A DNA stretch of 64,000 nt from Cynocephalus volans (Eukaryota; Chordata; Mammalia; Dermoptera; Cynocephalidae), in the NCBI RefSeq assembly GCF_027409185.1, contig NC_084463.1, forward strand, positions 65,767,852 to 65,831,851, written 5' to 3'. Shown here in pieces: positions 33,148-46,689 of this stretch (its first letter is position 1; every line of letters begins with the position of its first letter). The notes beneath the pieces are model-generated. The model ran no database searches and was not told the origin of the DNA. It was given only the letters and a program-made list of their open reading frames with translations. The position numbers and the translations under genes are program-made.

Positions 33148-35486
33148 CTTTAAAATTAAAATAAAGCGATAGTGATAAGAATGGCAAACAAAAAAAACTG
33201 AAGAATACCTATATTCTTCAAACTTTGCTTTTCATTAGAAAGCAAGCAATAGAAAATCAGTCATTTATATTCTAACATCTGATATAGCACTTACAATAAC
33301 TCACAAACGAATTTAGTATGCAATATGCTGACTCAAAGACATGGCACACATTATAAATTTGTGTTTATACTTGTGAATATCATATGCATATAATCTTTCC
33401 AGTTGAAGGTCATAGACTGAACTCCTGGGTCAGAATAATATTGGCCCCTGTATCTCAGAAAAACAAGTTCTGTTTTCTGTGAATTCTGTCACTGTGCAGG
33501 GCTCCAAATATCATTTGGTCTTGCCCTAACTTCCAAGAAAAATGAACCAAAACCATTCCAAAAAGTTGGTTGTTTATCCCCTTCTTAATAATTATTAAAG
33601 AAAGAAATTTCACAACCAAGTATGGTTGTGATTCCAGCAACTTATAATTCTGAGCCTGGATTCCTATTTAAAATTATGAAGTAGGCTTGAAGCTAAAAAA
33701 TGTTCTTCCTTTTTCATAACATTAGGTATCCAAATAACTTGTAATGTGTTGTCAGAAACAAATGATTTCTGACTTGGAATATGGTTATTTTTGTAAGAAC
33801 CTCCACAAATTCTCAAATTTACATCTAGCATTTAAAATAGAAATAAAACAACATTCAAACACATTGCTTCAACTTATCATTTCTTTTTGGTACTCCATAA
33901 AACAGATTTTAATGAAAATTGTGTCTACTTGAAAAGTGAATGGAATTGATTTGAGAGTAACTTCCTGATGTCATTTTGTGTTTTCACAACAATTAATATT
34001 AATAATCAATTAACTTTTGCTTATAATTTTGAAGCTGAAATAACTGAAGGAATATTTCCTGGTTAAGCAATATCACCTTTTAAAGTTCTTCTCTTTTGGC
34101 CATTGTAAATTTGCTAAGTAATAAACCAAAAAATAATGTGTTCATTTATCATCTTCACAGAAAAGCTTTTCCTGGCCATATTTCTACTATAAACCCAGCC
34201 CTAGATTTTTCTGTTTGTTTGGTGGCTGGCCAGTTTAGGTTTCTGAACCCTTGACCTTGGTGTTCTAACATCATGCCTTAACCAACTGAACTAACTGGAC
34301 AGCCACCAGTCCTTGATTTTTATATCCCATTATTCTGTCTTCTTTAAATTCTAATATATTTTTAAAAGATTCTATTTATAAATTTCCCATTGCTTTATTT
34401 TTCACTTGCCTCATTAGAAGGTAAGCTTTTTTAAGGGCAGGGATGCTGTTTTCACTCATTGCAGTATTCCCAGCACCTTTCAAACTGATTGGCACATGGG
34501 TACTCAACATATTTGTTGATGAATGAATGAGTAGTGCCACTTACCACTGATGAAGAGGTAGAGAATTGAAGGAAGGTGGTGACTGACTGTTAACAGAGCA
34601 AAAGGACGGAGGAAGGCATAATTGTGATCCTGACATATTTTTACAAAAACAGCACGCTGGGAGCAAATTATTCCCCTCATTAAATAGTAAATGGAACTCC
34701 TTGGACAATGAGTAGAAGAAATTATTTCATACTACAAAGAAAGATATCTGAAATATTGGCAGTTCTCTATTTGGAGTAACAAAATGGATCAAAATGACAT
34801 ACAGCAGGGTGTTGAGTATTGATGCAAATGGAGTTACTCCAATGCCTCCAGCCACGCAGAGGCTAACTTCATAGTTCAGTGATTCCTCGAAGGGACTTCC
34901 AAATGGACCATCGATATACAGCCTGCAGAGAAGGCAGACAAAGGTGAGAAAAATAAAATGTTAAATTCATTTTCTATAGCATGTAGCAAACATGATGAAT
35001 TCAATTTATGGGCTTTGGGATGGCTCAGGCCTTATTTCATTGTTTCTCATAGTGATAAGCCTAAAGGAATAAGAAATTTTGTTTATGAACTGTCAATATT
35101 AAAGTAAGTCCACCTGTTTGCAAGCATTCCTTTTTTGAGAGAAACATTAATCAAAAGTGTAGAGAAATGTCGACCAAGCCGAATAGCTAAGGACAAGTTA
35201 AAGCTCTGATCATATTGTAATACTATATTTGGCTAAATTAAAATACCAAATGCTTTACTGTGTCTATATTCAAAAAATAATTCCCCTTTGATGGCAGGGT
35301 CAGTAGCGGAAATATTTACTTAAACATTTACGATGTGAAGAGAAAAATCATAGAAAGAAGGAAAAGAATTTAAAACTGCTGCTCTCTTGTCCTAGTTAGG
35401 TTCATAAATATACAAACAGCTGAAGAACAATCACAAAGGAAGCTCTACTTACTCTACTTGTGCTCATGTATTTGTGTGTGTGCGTG

Positions 35487-35518
<32 letters not shown>

Positions 35519-38500
35519 TTCTTCTTAACTACAACAGACATGGCTAGTTGTTCATTCAATATTAATCTTCCCATTCTTACTTAGTAACAGACAGTAATTT
35601 TATTCAGAGTTGCGAGGTCCCACCAAAACACTGCATTTCTCAGACTTCTTTGCGTCTCTTTTGGCCAGGTGACAGTTTTCTGGCCACTGGACCCTTTCCG
35701 CCTCATTTGCTTTCCAAACCACACAAACCCGTCTACACCCTTCCCATTCCCCACACAGCTATTTTTTCATGTTTTGAAATATCTTTGGGCAAAAAAAACT
35801 AGAATTCAAAGTTCTAGTCATTTACTAGGGGTGGGACCATAGACAAGTTACTTTTCCTCTCTAAACCTGATTTCCTATATGTACAAAACGATCAACAACA
35901 TGGGATAATGCAGGAAAAGCCTGACGAGAATTGTTGAGAGCCAAACAAATATCAGAAATGCTTTTTGTTAATGGCATCAGTGAGGACCTACAGCGCACTG
36001 CCAGACCATTTGAGAGGTCTGGCATCGATGTAAGAAAAGAACTATGTTTAGTATGAGAATGGAAACGTAGATAGGAATTTGAAGTACCTTAGAGGATCAG
36101 CTGGGTTTTTTTTTTTTTTTGAAATTCTTTTTTGTACACAGTGGGACAAAATTTTGCTTTTCTTGGAGGAAGGTTAAAGATGAAATTACTAGTAATTGAT
36201 TACTTGGCAAGACCTGGTTTTTGGAGGGAGGCAGAAAGAGAAACTACTTAAACCATTTTTTACATATTTAATCTAATTAATGTGCAAAGTATACTGACTT
36301 TCATTTATGAGCTGTGACTTTCTCCGTATTTTAGTACATGATCTTTAAAATAATGCTATGTTACTATGATCATTATATATGTGAAGAGATCACAGATATT
36401 AAAGGTAACTATTCAAAGTTTTGCAACAACATAGTGCAGATGAGATCAGCTTGACACCTTTTTAAACTTCAGTTCATAACTAATGAAAAGATTCTCTGTG
36501 AAAGACTGTGAAGCTAAGAGGATTCTGTGAGAAGGAGGGATCCTCTTCCCTGGCCCATCCAAGAATATATACATATTTCTTGAAATTTAAGTGTTTTTCC
36601 CTTGAAAGCAGAATTCATTAACATTTTAAAAATTATTTTGTTTTATTGAGTAATATTAATGAGTTGATAAACCTCCTTTTTTCAATGGAGATATTCATCA
36701 GCTACAAATTAATTCAACTATATAAAGAAAAAAGAACAACCAATACTTCTTGAAATCTTGTTTCCTAACACTAGCTATCTATTGCCTCTCCCCTAACACA
36801 CTGATACCATGCAAATTGAAGTAGAATTTACTTAGACAATCTGAGGAGGAAGTTATTATTTTAAGAAAATATCTTTATCAATTTTAAAAAGTAGATATTA
36901 ATTGCACTAGTATTTCTCAAAAGGGATTTCACAGAATAATTTTACAAGTGGGAAAAAGTATATCACAGTCAAACAAAGTAGGGAAATGTGTTAAACAGAA
37001 TTTTTTAAAAATTTGTTTATTTTAAAACATCTTTAATGCAAAACTCTCAATATTGGAGTGGTGCTATGGTAATCTACCCACTTAAGAAAAAAAATTTCTA
37101 AAAGAGAGGCCAAAAACTGCATTTCCTACAATCTCTTACAAATGGTGGTGGTCATAAGACTCAGTTCAGTCTAACGAGATTAAGTAGAAGCTTCAGGTTG
37201 AGTTTCTGAGAACTTTCTTGAAGGGGAGGCTGAATTAGCTTGGCTCAGATGGCAAGTACATCACAGAATACAGATTGAACAAACACCACTAAAGAGGTCG
37301 GGGGGGGGGTCTCTAGAAGAGGAACTTAAACTTTGTTAGAGGAGAGAAAGGAAGATAAGCTGGAGAATAAATGACATGTGGAAAGGTCATCTGAGGCTTT
37401 GCAGTTAAGGATATTACCCAATATAACCATTTGAAGCCATTTTTAAGCAGTCCATTGGAAATGAGATTGGGTTGGGACATTGTTTTTATTGCCCGAACAA
37501 TCAAGGTTGTTCTTTGGCAGCAAACCAAGCCAAAGGAGGAACAGCTCTGAATTTTTTTATAAATAATATTCCTCTCTCTAAACAGTTCTGATATTAGGCA
37601 GCTCAGAGAACTTGATTTTTGTAGGAACCAAGTAGAAATATTTTATTTTTGTATTTTCACAGTATTTTTTAAAATACTATGATTAAAGCTTCCAAAGGTA
37701 TTGGGTCATGTTTTGCTGGCTTTATTGCGAAAATAGCTACAATTCACTTGTGAAAAAAATTATGCCAGATGTCCTCAACCATTGTACATGTCCTTATTTA
37801 CAAAAATAAGAGAATATTTTAACCACCTTCTAGTCTAAATATATTGTAAACTTAAATTCTTTAGAGTCAATGACAATCACACCAGTAAGGAATGAGCAAT
37901 AAAACCTCTACTTTATCTCTACCTTTTTTCCTCCAACCTATAAATGAACAACATGTATTTTGTATTAAGTGTGCATTCCTTTTATTCTTTCCACTCACTG
38001 TCACTTTCTGACAACTGTCACACCTATTCATGCTCTGAAAATTTTCACTGAGCAATATTTACAACCACATTCTGAACAGAATGGCTGTCCCTGGCTTTGT
38101 CAGTGGGTCAAATGAGAGTTCACAAATGTAAGAATGTTATTAATGAACATTATTATATTTTAGAATAACGTTCCCTAGCACCACTGCAGGTAACGTTTGT
38201 TAAATGGCTTTCTCTTAAGTGTGTGCAAGCGCGTGCACGCACACACACGCACACACAATCTCTTCAGGAACTAGTCAGTTCTCTTCTTCATGAATATCTT
38301 TCTCTTAAATAAAGAACACACTTTTCCATATTTCATTATTTGTTAGATGTTGTTTGATAGCAAGATGCTGAAGATGAGAGGGATAGTATGTTGACTAATT
38401 AGAGACTCTGCCCCAAATCCAAATAACCGCAGCCTACATTAGCCAGTGTACAGTGAGTCTATGTTGGCTATGGTATGTTCTGTCTATGTTGGTTGTGTTA

Positions 38501-41500
38501 TTCTCTGTAAATATCAGTCTGCAACACTACATAATATAGGGAACACAAACTGCTTCTTAACCCATATTTTAGGTCTTAAAATATATTTCTCACTAATAGA
38601 GTCTATGTCTAATAAGTCAGTAAAACAACCAGAAAAGTGAGGGGAAAATCTCAACGTAAATAGGTACACTTTGTTGTGAATATAAGAAACAAATTCTAGT
38701 TATTTGACCAAGTTTTCAACTTTCTAAAAAAATTTTTTGACAAAATTACAAATTCATTGACTTTCAATTATCTGCAATAATGAATAAATATGAGTATATC
38801 TGACAGAGATTATAACCGAGAGAATAAATGAGAGGATTCCAAACCATGGATAATCCAAAATTAAATCAGGGCTAGATATACACAAATCTCTGCCTACTCC
38901 TATTTATTGATTTGGCCCTTACTTCAACTTTCTCCTCCCCTACCCTAACATTCTTTACATGGGCATTCTTTATATGCTCAGAGTCTTTGCTGCTATGCCC
39001 TTCCCTGGACCAACTCAGCACTCCCTAGGCACCACACAAATAGGCAGAATTCTATTATTTTCTCTCTTTCCCAGTCATGGATCATAAAATTCTACTGCCA
39101 AACTAGGCACTAAACAGGAAGATGGCAGTACCTATTAAATAAAATGTGTTTAATCCAGATTGTTTATATAAATATCATTTAGACCCAGAAACTTTTAATT
39201 AGTATGTTTTCATTTGATAGTCTAGAAACTGAACTTCATAAAGATGTTAACTGGTCTCCAAAGCAGTGCCTCACAGTAGCCTCTAGCAATAATTTAAAAA
39301 TATTGAATAAATAGCACTTTCCTAGATATTAATAAGGGCAGTTGACAAAAGTATCCTGAAATAGAGTTATCCTTCCAGATCAATGAAAAATCTATTTCCC
39401 TAAGGTGTTTAGATACATGCAAATCTAAGTTAATTCTATATGCAATATTAAACAAATAATAATAAATAATATTAGCAGCTAAAATGAAGCATTTGTTACT
39501 TGTCAAGCTTGGTTCTAAATATTTTGTTTGTTAATTTGTTTAACCTTTATAATAACCCTGGGTATTAGGTATCATTTTCATCCCCTTTCATACAGGTGGA
39601 ATTGAGACACAGAGATAGTAGTTTGCCCTAGGACACAGAATCAGCCAGTAAGGCAGTGTGCTTCAGTCTGCACTCTCAACTGCTAGAATATGGTGTGCAT
39701 GATAACATGGATGACTTTTATTCTTTTAATTCACAGGCGCAAACAAAAAAAAAAAAAAAATCTGTCCCAAGGCTTAGACACTGCAGGATCATCACATAGT
39801 AGTATCTCTGTTAAAGATTAGAATAAATAAATCATTACTATCTGCTACAGACTGAATGCATGTGTACCCCAAAATTCATAATGAACCCTTAATCCTCACT
39901 GTGGATATTTAGAAATAGAGCTTTTGGAAGGTAATTAGGCCATAAGTTTGAAACCCTCATGATGGGAATAGTGCCCATACAGACTGAGACAGGAGACAAC
40001 TGGCTTCCTCTCTCTTTCCTCTCTGCCATATAAGGATACAATGAGAAGAAAGTTGTCTGCAAACCAAAGAGTGTCCTCCCCATCCTCTTGATCTCCTGTC
40101 ACCTTGATCTGTCTTAAACTTCTCAGCTACCAGAACTGTGAGAAATAAATATCTATTGCTTAAGTCACCCAATCTGTGGCAATTATTTATAGCACCCCCA
40201 AAAGGAATCTAACACCAAAGATACCTGAAAGACAGTACAGTTAAGGAAACCTGGGGAAATAGCTGCAAACAAATTGCCATTGGAGAAACCACTGTGACTC
40301 TCCTCTTCAAACAAAGGTGTCAAGTGGACAGCATGACTAAGAGACAGAAAAGCAGGCACTATTATCATACTCTGCAAACAGCAGCTGTCTGTAAAAACAC
40401 TGATAGTCATGCATCAATCTCTTCAGGCACATTCACGCTCCTAGTCAACATGTACGTGAAGAGCAATGTGTACATGCAAGGCTGTTTAGGCATATGCATG
40501 TCTCTGTGTGTTGAGGGGATTGAAGACTATTGCTGAAGATCAAGTCTAGATTAATATTTGAGACAATGCATAAGCAAGACAATTAGAACTCTATATTTAT
40601 TTTTGTCATAAGAATTAAGTAAACATTATTAAAGCTAAGTATTGGGGGGAGAATTCTCCCAGAAAGTGAAGTTTGGTGAATTCTTAAATAACCTGCCAAT
40701 GCAATCAAAGAATGAGCCATTTAGCATAGTGAGTAGTTTAGGTGAAATATGTGAAATAGGTGAAATAGAGTTTAGGTGAACTAAACTCTAAGTCTTTAAC
40801 TTAGTGATCTTCCTTTTCTATTTTAGATATTAGTTTATCCATTTAGCCTGTTTCATACTAGTTAGTAAAGAAAAAAGAGTCAGACACTCTTAGAGAGTGA
40901 TCCAAGATTCCACAGAAAGGGTTAAGAGTCCAGCATCTGCCTTTAGGGAAGGGGGTGTATAGTAAAAGGCCTGGTATTTCTTATCCTTCAGGAAGATGAA
41001 GACATATTCCAGTAAGAACACTTACAGCATCTAAGAGAAAAAAAGGTCTGCCTCATGTAAGAAAGGGTCAGATTTCACTCCCCCCAGTTATGAAAATGAT
41101 AAAGGGAAATATATAGAAATTGTTTAAAATGTTTCTAGCTTGAGATTATTTTGAAACCCACTTGTCACAACATGAATGAATCTTGCATTTAAAGAACAGA
41201 AAATAGAAAACCAGAAGAGGGATCACCCACAAAATATCTATTCCTGTTCATAGAGCATCAAGCAAAATAAGTCTGACCAGACACTGATGCAGAAAGCTTC
41301 TTGTTTGCACTCTGAGGCAGCTCCTCAGTCATGCCTGGGTTGCTCTTGGGAGCAAGTCTTTCCTCTCCCACCTAGTGGTGAAGAGCTCAACCAATATGTT
41401 GCAGGGGATGCCCTAGTTGGTTAGGTTAGGTTACGCAGGATTTTTAGAAATCCTGAAAAAGATTACATTTTGTTTTTGTCCACCCAAATCTCTCCCAGCA

Positions 41501-41628
41501 CCCTGTCCATTTCCTTCTCCATACACAGTAAACTCCTCTTGCTTACTTGGGATAATTTCTAGATTGAACAAATGGCAGAATCTCAGAGTCTTGAGTAGAT
41601 GGAGGCAGTAGTAAATCTCGGAATCGTT
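33039..41628 (-). CDS. NOX4: NOX4 exons 14-16 (NADPH oxidase 4), 3' end absent
   Basis: Three exons encode a contiguous C-terminal dehydrogenase segment of NOX4, the constitutively active membrane NADPH oxidase that makes hydrogen peroxide with p22phox. They correspond to about human residues 379-482, between the FAD-binding part and the final NADPH-binding part. CVAGGIGVTPFASIL, the NADPH-binding glycine motif, is present. Phases agree at each junction. Downstream of exon 16, toward low coordinates, the two last coding exons should follow (FWQENRPDYV... and the CCGPNSL region up to the terminal Phe-Ser). I do not find them; instead FOLH1 exon 11 follows at 27093. Exons 1-13 are presumably beyond 64000. 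As assembled the protein would lack 96 residues required for catalysis. Confidence 0.93.
33148..34210. other. NOX4 intron 15, part without recognised features
   Basis: AT-rich intron. No exon, array or confidently identified repeat is seen before the small SINE at 34211. Confidence 0.5.
34211..34310 (-). mobile_element. Short tRNA-derived SINE (monomeric CYN-like)
   Basis: The reverse complement reads as a tRNA-like unit: CAGTTAGTTCAGTTGGTTAA (A-box region), then GGTCAAGGGTTCAGAAACC (B-box-like GGTTCNANNCC), then ACTGGCCAGCCACC and a CAAACAAACAG tail. Near-identical 11-bp flanks, CCTAGATTTTT at 34200-34210 and CCTTGATTTTT at 34311-34321, are a probable target-site duplication. This fits the tRNA-derived monomer described for colugo CYN SINEs. 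It is not a functional tRNA gene. Confidence 0.7.
34385..34545 (+). repeat. LINE-2 3' end
   Basis: L2 tail phrases: 'cctcattagaaggtaagc', 'agggcagggatgctgtt', 'cccagcacctttcaaac', 'ggcacatgggtactcaacatat' and a (GAAT)n end. Confidence 0.7.
34803..34922 (-). CDS. NOX4: NOX4 exon 15 (human count)
   Basis: 120 nt. The acceptor CTCTGCAG precedes 34922 and the donor GTATGT is at 34802-34797. It encodes LYIDGPFGSPFEESLNYEVS then LCVAGGIGVTPFASILNTL, which is the conserved GGIGVTP NADPH-binding motif. The first G completes the Lys codon from exon 14 and the last two bases start a Leu codon finished in exon 16. The peptide matches human as I recall it, with no lesion. Confidence 0.97.
34923..39479. 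other. NOX4 intron 14, left part
   Basis: AT-rich intron. A (TG)n run is at 35471-35516 and a smaller mixed GT/GCAC run near 38219-38258. A T-run is at 36106-36120. No exon or clearly assignable transposon is seen in the rest. Confidence 0.5.
35471..35516. repeat. (TG)n microsatellite
   Basis: About 46 bp of TG repeats interrupted by CG near its start. Confidence 0.95.
39480..39700 (-). repeat. MIR SINE (minus)
   Basis: Reverse-complement MIR layout: 'aaccctgggtattaggtatc', 'tcatcccctttcatacaggtgga', 'gagacacagagatag' and 'gacacagaatcagccag' blocks in order. Confidence 0.65.
39848..40200 (+). repeat. MaLR-type LTR (MST/MLT1-like)
   Basis: It begins 'acagactgaatgcatgtgtacccc', continues through 'ggaaggtaattaggccat' and 'catgatgggaatagtgccc', and ends 'ccagaactgtgagaaataaat', 'taagtcacccaatctgtggc' and 'tatagca'. 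This is the standard MaLR LTR plan, including its AATAAA. Confidence 0.75.
41547..41628 (-). CDS. NOX4: NOX4 exon 14 (human count)
   Basis: 82 nt. The acceptor TTTTAACAG precedes 41628 and the donor GTAAGC is at 41546-41541. It encodes RFRDLLLPPSTQDSEILPF then VQSRNYP. It starts with two bases finishing a Glu codon and ends with two bases of the Lys codon that exon 15 completes. Conservative differences from human: S to T and I to V. No lesion. Confidence 0.95.
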
Positions 41629-41899
41629 CTGTTAAAAGAAAAATAAATATCAACCTGTGAAAAAATAAAAGTCATAAAAATAATTTCAAAATGGAATTAT
41701 TTCCTATTGTTATCTTTTGTTCATTTTCACTGTGCATCCTTTATTAGAAATTTAACCACCATCTTATGTACTACTGAAACATATGTCTATTTCTCATTAC
41801 TGGCTACATATGTCCTTACAATTAAAATATTGCAATCTCTTCACATATAGAAATAGCAGGTTTTCATTAGTAGAGACTAATAAAATCTTATAGTTGAAA

Positions 41900-42500
41900 G
41901 GCTAGAGAAAACATATATGAACAATAAACATACTAAGAAACGCACAATCTCATTGGTAACCTGGGAAGTGCAAATAAAAACCACACACCACTAGATAGCA
42001 TTCACATTACATGGCATTCAGTTAACAGAAATCAGTCTCAAAACCAAGTGTTAGACAGGATGCAGCTTAACATAGGCTCTTATACATTGCTGGTGGGGAT
42101 GCAGATTGGTAATATCACTCTGGAAAACATTTGGCATTACTTTTTAAGTTTGATCTTTGCATACCATAATGGTCCAATATTTCTGCAGGTATATATGTTG
42201 CAGAAACTTTTTTAGGCAGCAAGAAAAAGAAGACGTTCATAGCAGCACTGTTCATAATAATATAAATGGAAATAACTCAAATGCCCATTGACACCAGAAT
42301 AAACAATTTGTGCTATATTCAAACAATGGAATATTACTTGAAGTGAAACTGAATGATTTCAGTTACAAATAAAAAGTAGTGAATCATTAATATAATATTG
42401 AGTGGAAATTTAAATTAAGTGGAAAAAATTCCAGTGGGTTACATACAGCAGAATATCATTTTTATTGAGTTGAAAAACAATTAAGCAATGCATTGTTTAG
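41900..42500 (+). repeat. Old L1 ORF2 tail (L1M type)
   Basis: Diverged L1 phrases in order: 'aacctgggaagtgcaaataaaaacc', 'ttatacattgctggtgggga', 'catagcagcactgttcataat', 'aactcaaatgcccattgac' and 'caatggaatattactt'. No frame remains. Confidence 0.65.
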
Positions 42501-42780
42501 ATATATAATGTATGAGACAAAGCAATCCAATGATAAAAGGAATGTTACACACAATTCATGACAATGGTTATCTTTTCCTACAGTGTAGAAGGATGAAATA
42601 GATAAGATGCAAAAGGGTAGGTGTAAGTAACTGGTAATGTTTCATATGTATTCATTCATATGTATCATAGATTAATGAATGAATGAGTAAATGAGGGCCT
42701 AGCAGAGTCCAATGATGACAGTAGGTCATTAACTAAGAAGTGGTTTAATGAACTTCAGTGCATATGAAGTTCATAATGAA

Positions 42781-42855
42781 GGAGAGAGGGAGAAAGAGAA
42801 GGAAGGAGTAAGGAGGGAGGGAAAGGGGAAAAGGAAAAGGGGAAAATAAAAGAAA
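42781..42855. repeat. Purine-rich (GGGA/GAAA) tract
   Basis: About 75 bases almost entirely of A and G in short GGGAGG and GGAAAA blocks. Confidence 0.9.
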
Positions 42856-43019
42856 GAACATAGGTGATTATGGAGAAAGGACTAATGCTCGGTGCTACTT
42901 TGGATATACTTATATTGCATAGCTATTTGCACGGCACAGAGTAATCTATCACTCTAATACTGATCCTATATTTTAGGTCTATATTTTTATCGTATATTTT
43001 TATATTTTTATTCATTACC

Positions 43020-43290
43020 TCTGGAGTCATCTCTATGGGAAGGCTTCCTTGATCCTTCCATTATTCTTTCTTTCCTCCTGCCAAATTTGTAACACATGGT
43101 CCTACTCTGTACTCCTAATATACCCTGTGCTTACACTTTCACAGAATTTATCACACTGTTTTTTATTGTTCTATGTATTTGTCTGTGTACCCATCTCTCT
43201 CCTTCTAGTAGACGGGTTTTGTTCTACCATGATACAGAATGTTATCTGATACATATTAAAGTGCTGGATAAATATTTGTTGAAAGAATAC
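43020..43290 (+). repeat. LINE-2 3' end
   Basis: L2-like series: 'gaaggcttccttgatcc', 'ctcctaatataccctgtgc', 'ctatgtatttgtctgtgtac' and 'aaagtgctggataaatatttgttgaa'. Confidence 0.55.
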
Positions 43291-45864
43291 TTCCAAATAC
43301 CATTTTTACTATAAAAATAAAACTGTGAAGGTTAATCATGATGACTCTTAGAAGAGACCAACTGGTCATATATCAACCATGAAAACCAAGGGAACCCGTA
43401 CTCCAACCTTGGCAGAGTCACACAATCAAACTGAGATAAAAGTATAAAACTAAAGTTCCCATGCTGCAATAAATCCATCAGTAACCGAAGGTAAGCAATT
43501 TCCACAAAATACTGAAAAGCTACACTTGATGACAACTGCAGTTCCCAGTTACTGAATAGTTAGATGCTAAGTCATTTGTAAGCAAAGTGGTCACAAAATG
43601 TTATTGAGAAGAAGGATGCACACCTTATCTTCCTATTTATTAAAACATATTGAATCAGATATTAAACTGTCTTGTACTCTGATTTTGGTTTTAACCGCTC
43701 TGACAGTTCTTAAAATACACTTGGGGAGAAATGAATAAGATCCCCAAACAGAGGAGGTTGTACTCTGAAGTCTTAAGATCCAAAAAAGCACCATGTGTTT
43801 TTCTTCTTTTGTTATACTTACTCTTCATATTAAAAAAAAAAAAGAAATAAATTATATTATTGACAGATATACTGTTATTTTTAATCTATAAACAATATTT
43901 ATTTCAGCACACTTCCCAATTTATGTAGCACTCATTAAATGAATGATTTGCAGTGTTTATTCTTTTTTATTTTATTTTTTCTATTTAGCTCTTTCCTAAA
44001 GAAATTCTTGAAAAATAAAGCCAAAACCCAAAAACAAACAAGCAATTTACATATCAGGTAATGAATGTTCAATCACCTATATTAAACATAATATTCCTTG
44101 GAAGCTATAAGTATAAACTAAAGTTTACTGAATGACTCCCAAACTCATTGAAAAGCAAGCAAAAATCAGAATTCTTGATGCACACAATCATAATATAATA
44201 CATTCTTTACTCAGCAATCATTTTTTTTTTTAAATAAAATTACAAAGAATATTTGAGTGTAAACCTGGAAAAAAATCTCTGGAGATGACATTGTATTGAA
44301 AGGACTAAAACACAAACATATAGCAAAAGCAGCATAAAAGAGGTAACTTATAAAAGTACCCAAACCATGAAGAACTCTATAATTGAAACTCCTCCATTTG
44401 GAACACGCTTTAATCTGAATATCAAGGGAACATAAATGAAAGCCCTTGAATAACTAGCATGACTGTCAAAAAAAAGCTCATCTATACACAAACAGAATAT
44501 ATATACAGTATCTTAAAATTATATTGCTTTAAAAATTTCTCTTTTTATCATTATATTCATAAATTCTTAAAGGTGAACAGTTAATTTTATCCTATAAAGG
44601 TATATTGACTTATTTTTCCATTATATGAACAAAGATAAATGATAAAAATTGTCTTTAGAAAAACCAAGTAAATGAAAAATTGTTTATAATTCTTACAAGT
44701 CCTCTTTTAGTCTCCCAGATTTCTGCTTATCAATTATTTAATTAGCATCTCATTCTTTATCTGATTCTGAGGAAAAGACCAAAATAATTTGATGTTTCCT
44801 TTGTTACATAACAAAAATTGTAAAATGCTACTTATTCTCTTGCAGTAAAATGTCAAACCAGATAATATGCTTTCTCAGCAGGCCCAAGCTATTTCTTAAG
44901 AAAATGGCACAGTTACCCAAATCCGAGAGCTCAGTTCTTTCACAGATCTTCTTAGAACAATTTCATTAAAACCACTGAAAAGAACCAGAGAATCTTCTGA
45001 AAAGTGATATTATGTTGAGCTGACTAACGATGTGATAATGTTTGAACATGATTTTCTACCAGCAGGAAATATATCTTAATTAACACAAGCTGTTGTAGAC
45101 TTTCCGCCTACTTTTCCTTTCTGTCATTCAATCAACAAAAGGATTCTGAGGCTACCAGACCTGGATGACATATTGCACACAATTAAATTAATATGGGTTC
45201 TCTGGACAATCAATTGTGGGACAATACACTTAATTATTTAAAAACAAAGATGAGAAAAGTGAAATACTAACTGGAACTTTTCAATTCTAACTGGAACTTA
45301 TTTTGTGCATGGGTTTATTGTGACTTTTATTGTGACTGGGTTTCTTCATATTTTGCTTTGTGAAAAATGTTCAATCTCTAATCCTCCCCAATATACAGAA
45401 TATACCAAATGCAATAAGAATTTGCACAGCAACAAAAAAGCAGTATGCAAATATATTACCATGATGACAAGAAAATAAAATTTTGTATCGCTGAGAAAAA
45501 AAAGAAAAATGAAAAAATTAAACAAAACAAAGTGACTTCAATTAATGTTATTATTTTATGACCTAAAAACCCTTTGCATTTTAGAGATGTGATAACAGCC
45601 ATCTGATTGGTTTTTTCAACAGCCTAAGAAAGAGCTGGTGTTTGCTGGAGGGACCTTGTCAGACAGGCTTTACCAGCTCCAAGTTATTGTTTTCCTTTTG
45701 GTGATCCCCCTTCCCTATTTTCCCCTTTATAGTCTCCACTATGGAAGTGAATATTTTAACTACTTTAAGTATTAGATTATCATGGGCAAGGAAAAAATAT
45801 CAGATAAAATATCTCTAAAGGGTGAAAGTATTGCCCTATTAAAAAAAAAAAAAAAAAAAACCTG

Positions 45865-46591
45865 AAAAGAAGTTAGTTAGCCATCCTAACTGGTGTGGCA
45901 AGGTTGCGGAGAAAAAGGAACTCTCATACATTGTTGGTGGGACTGCAAAATGGTGCAGCCTCTATGGAAAATGGTATGGAGATTCCTCAAACAACTGCAG
46001 ATAGATCTACCATACGACCCAGCTATCCCACTGTTGGGAATATACCCAGAGGAATGGAAATCATCAAGTCGAAGGTATACCTGTTCCCCAATGTTCATCG
46101 CAGCACTCTTTACAATAGCCAAGAGTTGGAACCAACCCAAATGTCCATCATCAGATGAGTGGATACGGAAGATGTGGTACATCTACACAATGGAATACTA
46201 CTCAGCTATAAAAACGAATGAAATACTGCCATTTGCAACAACATGGATGGACCTTGAGAGAATTATATTAAGTGAAACAAGTCAGGCACAGAAAGAGAAA
46301 TACCACATGTTCTCACTTATTGGTGGGAGCTAAAAATTAATATATAAATTCACACACACACACACACACACAAACACCCCCACACACACCCACACACACA
46401 AAACCGGGGGGGGGGGGAGAAGATATAACAACCACAATTACTTGAAGTTGATACGACAAGCAAACAGAAAGGACATTGTTGGGGGGAAGGGGGGGAGGGA
46501 GAATGGAGGGAGGTTTTGGTGATGCGGAGCAATAATCAGCCACAATGTATATCGAGAAAATAAAATTTAAAAAAAAAAAAGAAGTTGGTTA
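45865..46591 (+). mobile_element. 5'-truncated young L1 with short inverted 5' end
   Basis: The last roughly 430 bp of ORF2 (from GCGGAGAAAAAGGAACTCTC near 45907), a 3' UTR with (CA)n and G runs, and an A-tail to about 46580. Target-site duplication: AAAAGAAGTTAGTTA at 45865-45879 and AAAAGAAGTTGGTTA at 46577-46591, one mismatch. Bases 45880-45893, GCCATCCTAACTGG, are the reverse complement of L1 sequence lying just upstream of the retained part, which indicates twin priming with a very short inverted segment. The residual frame reads [21 protein letters not shown] 20-base A run precedes the site at 45841-45860. Confidence 0.88.
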
Positions 46592-46689
46592 CATTTTTAT
46601 TAATAGGTAAAAATGTTCTCCTCTTTCTCCTAATACTCATAGTACACTGAATATGCCAGTTTTTAAGTTTGTTTTAAATTTGTTTTATT

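Noticed and set aside
43332-43535. 67-codon minus-strand open frame with a protein-like look
   Set aside because: No recognised domain and no suitable splice sites; likely an old repeat or chance opening in intron.
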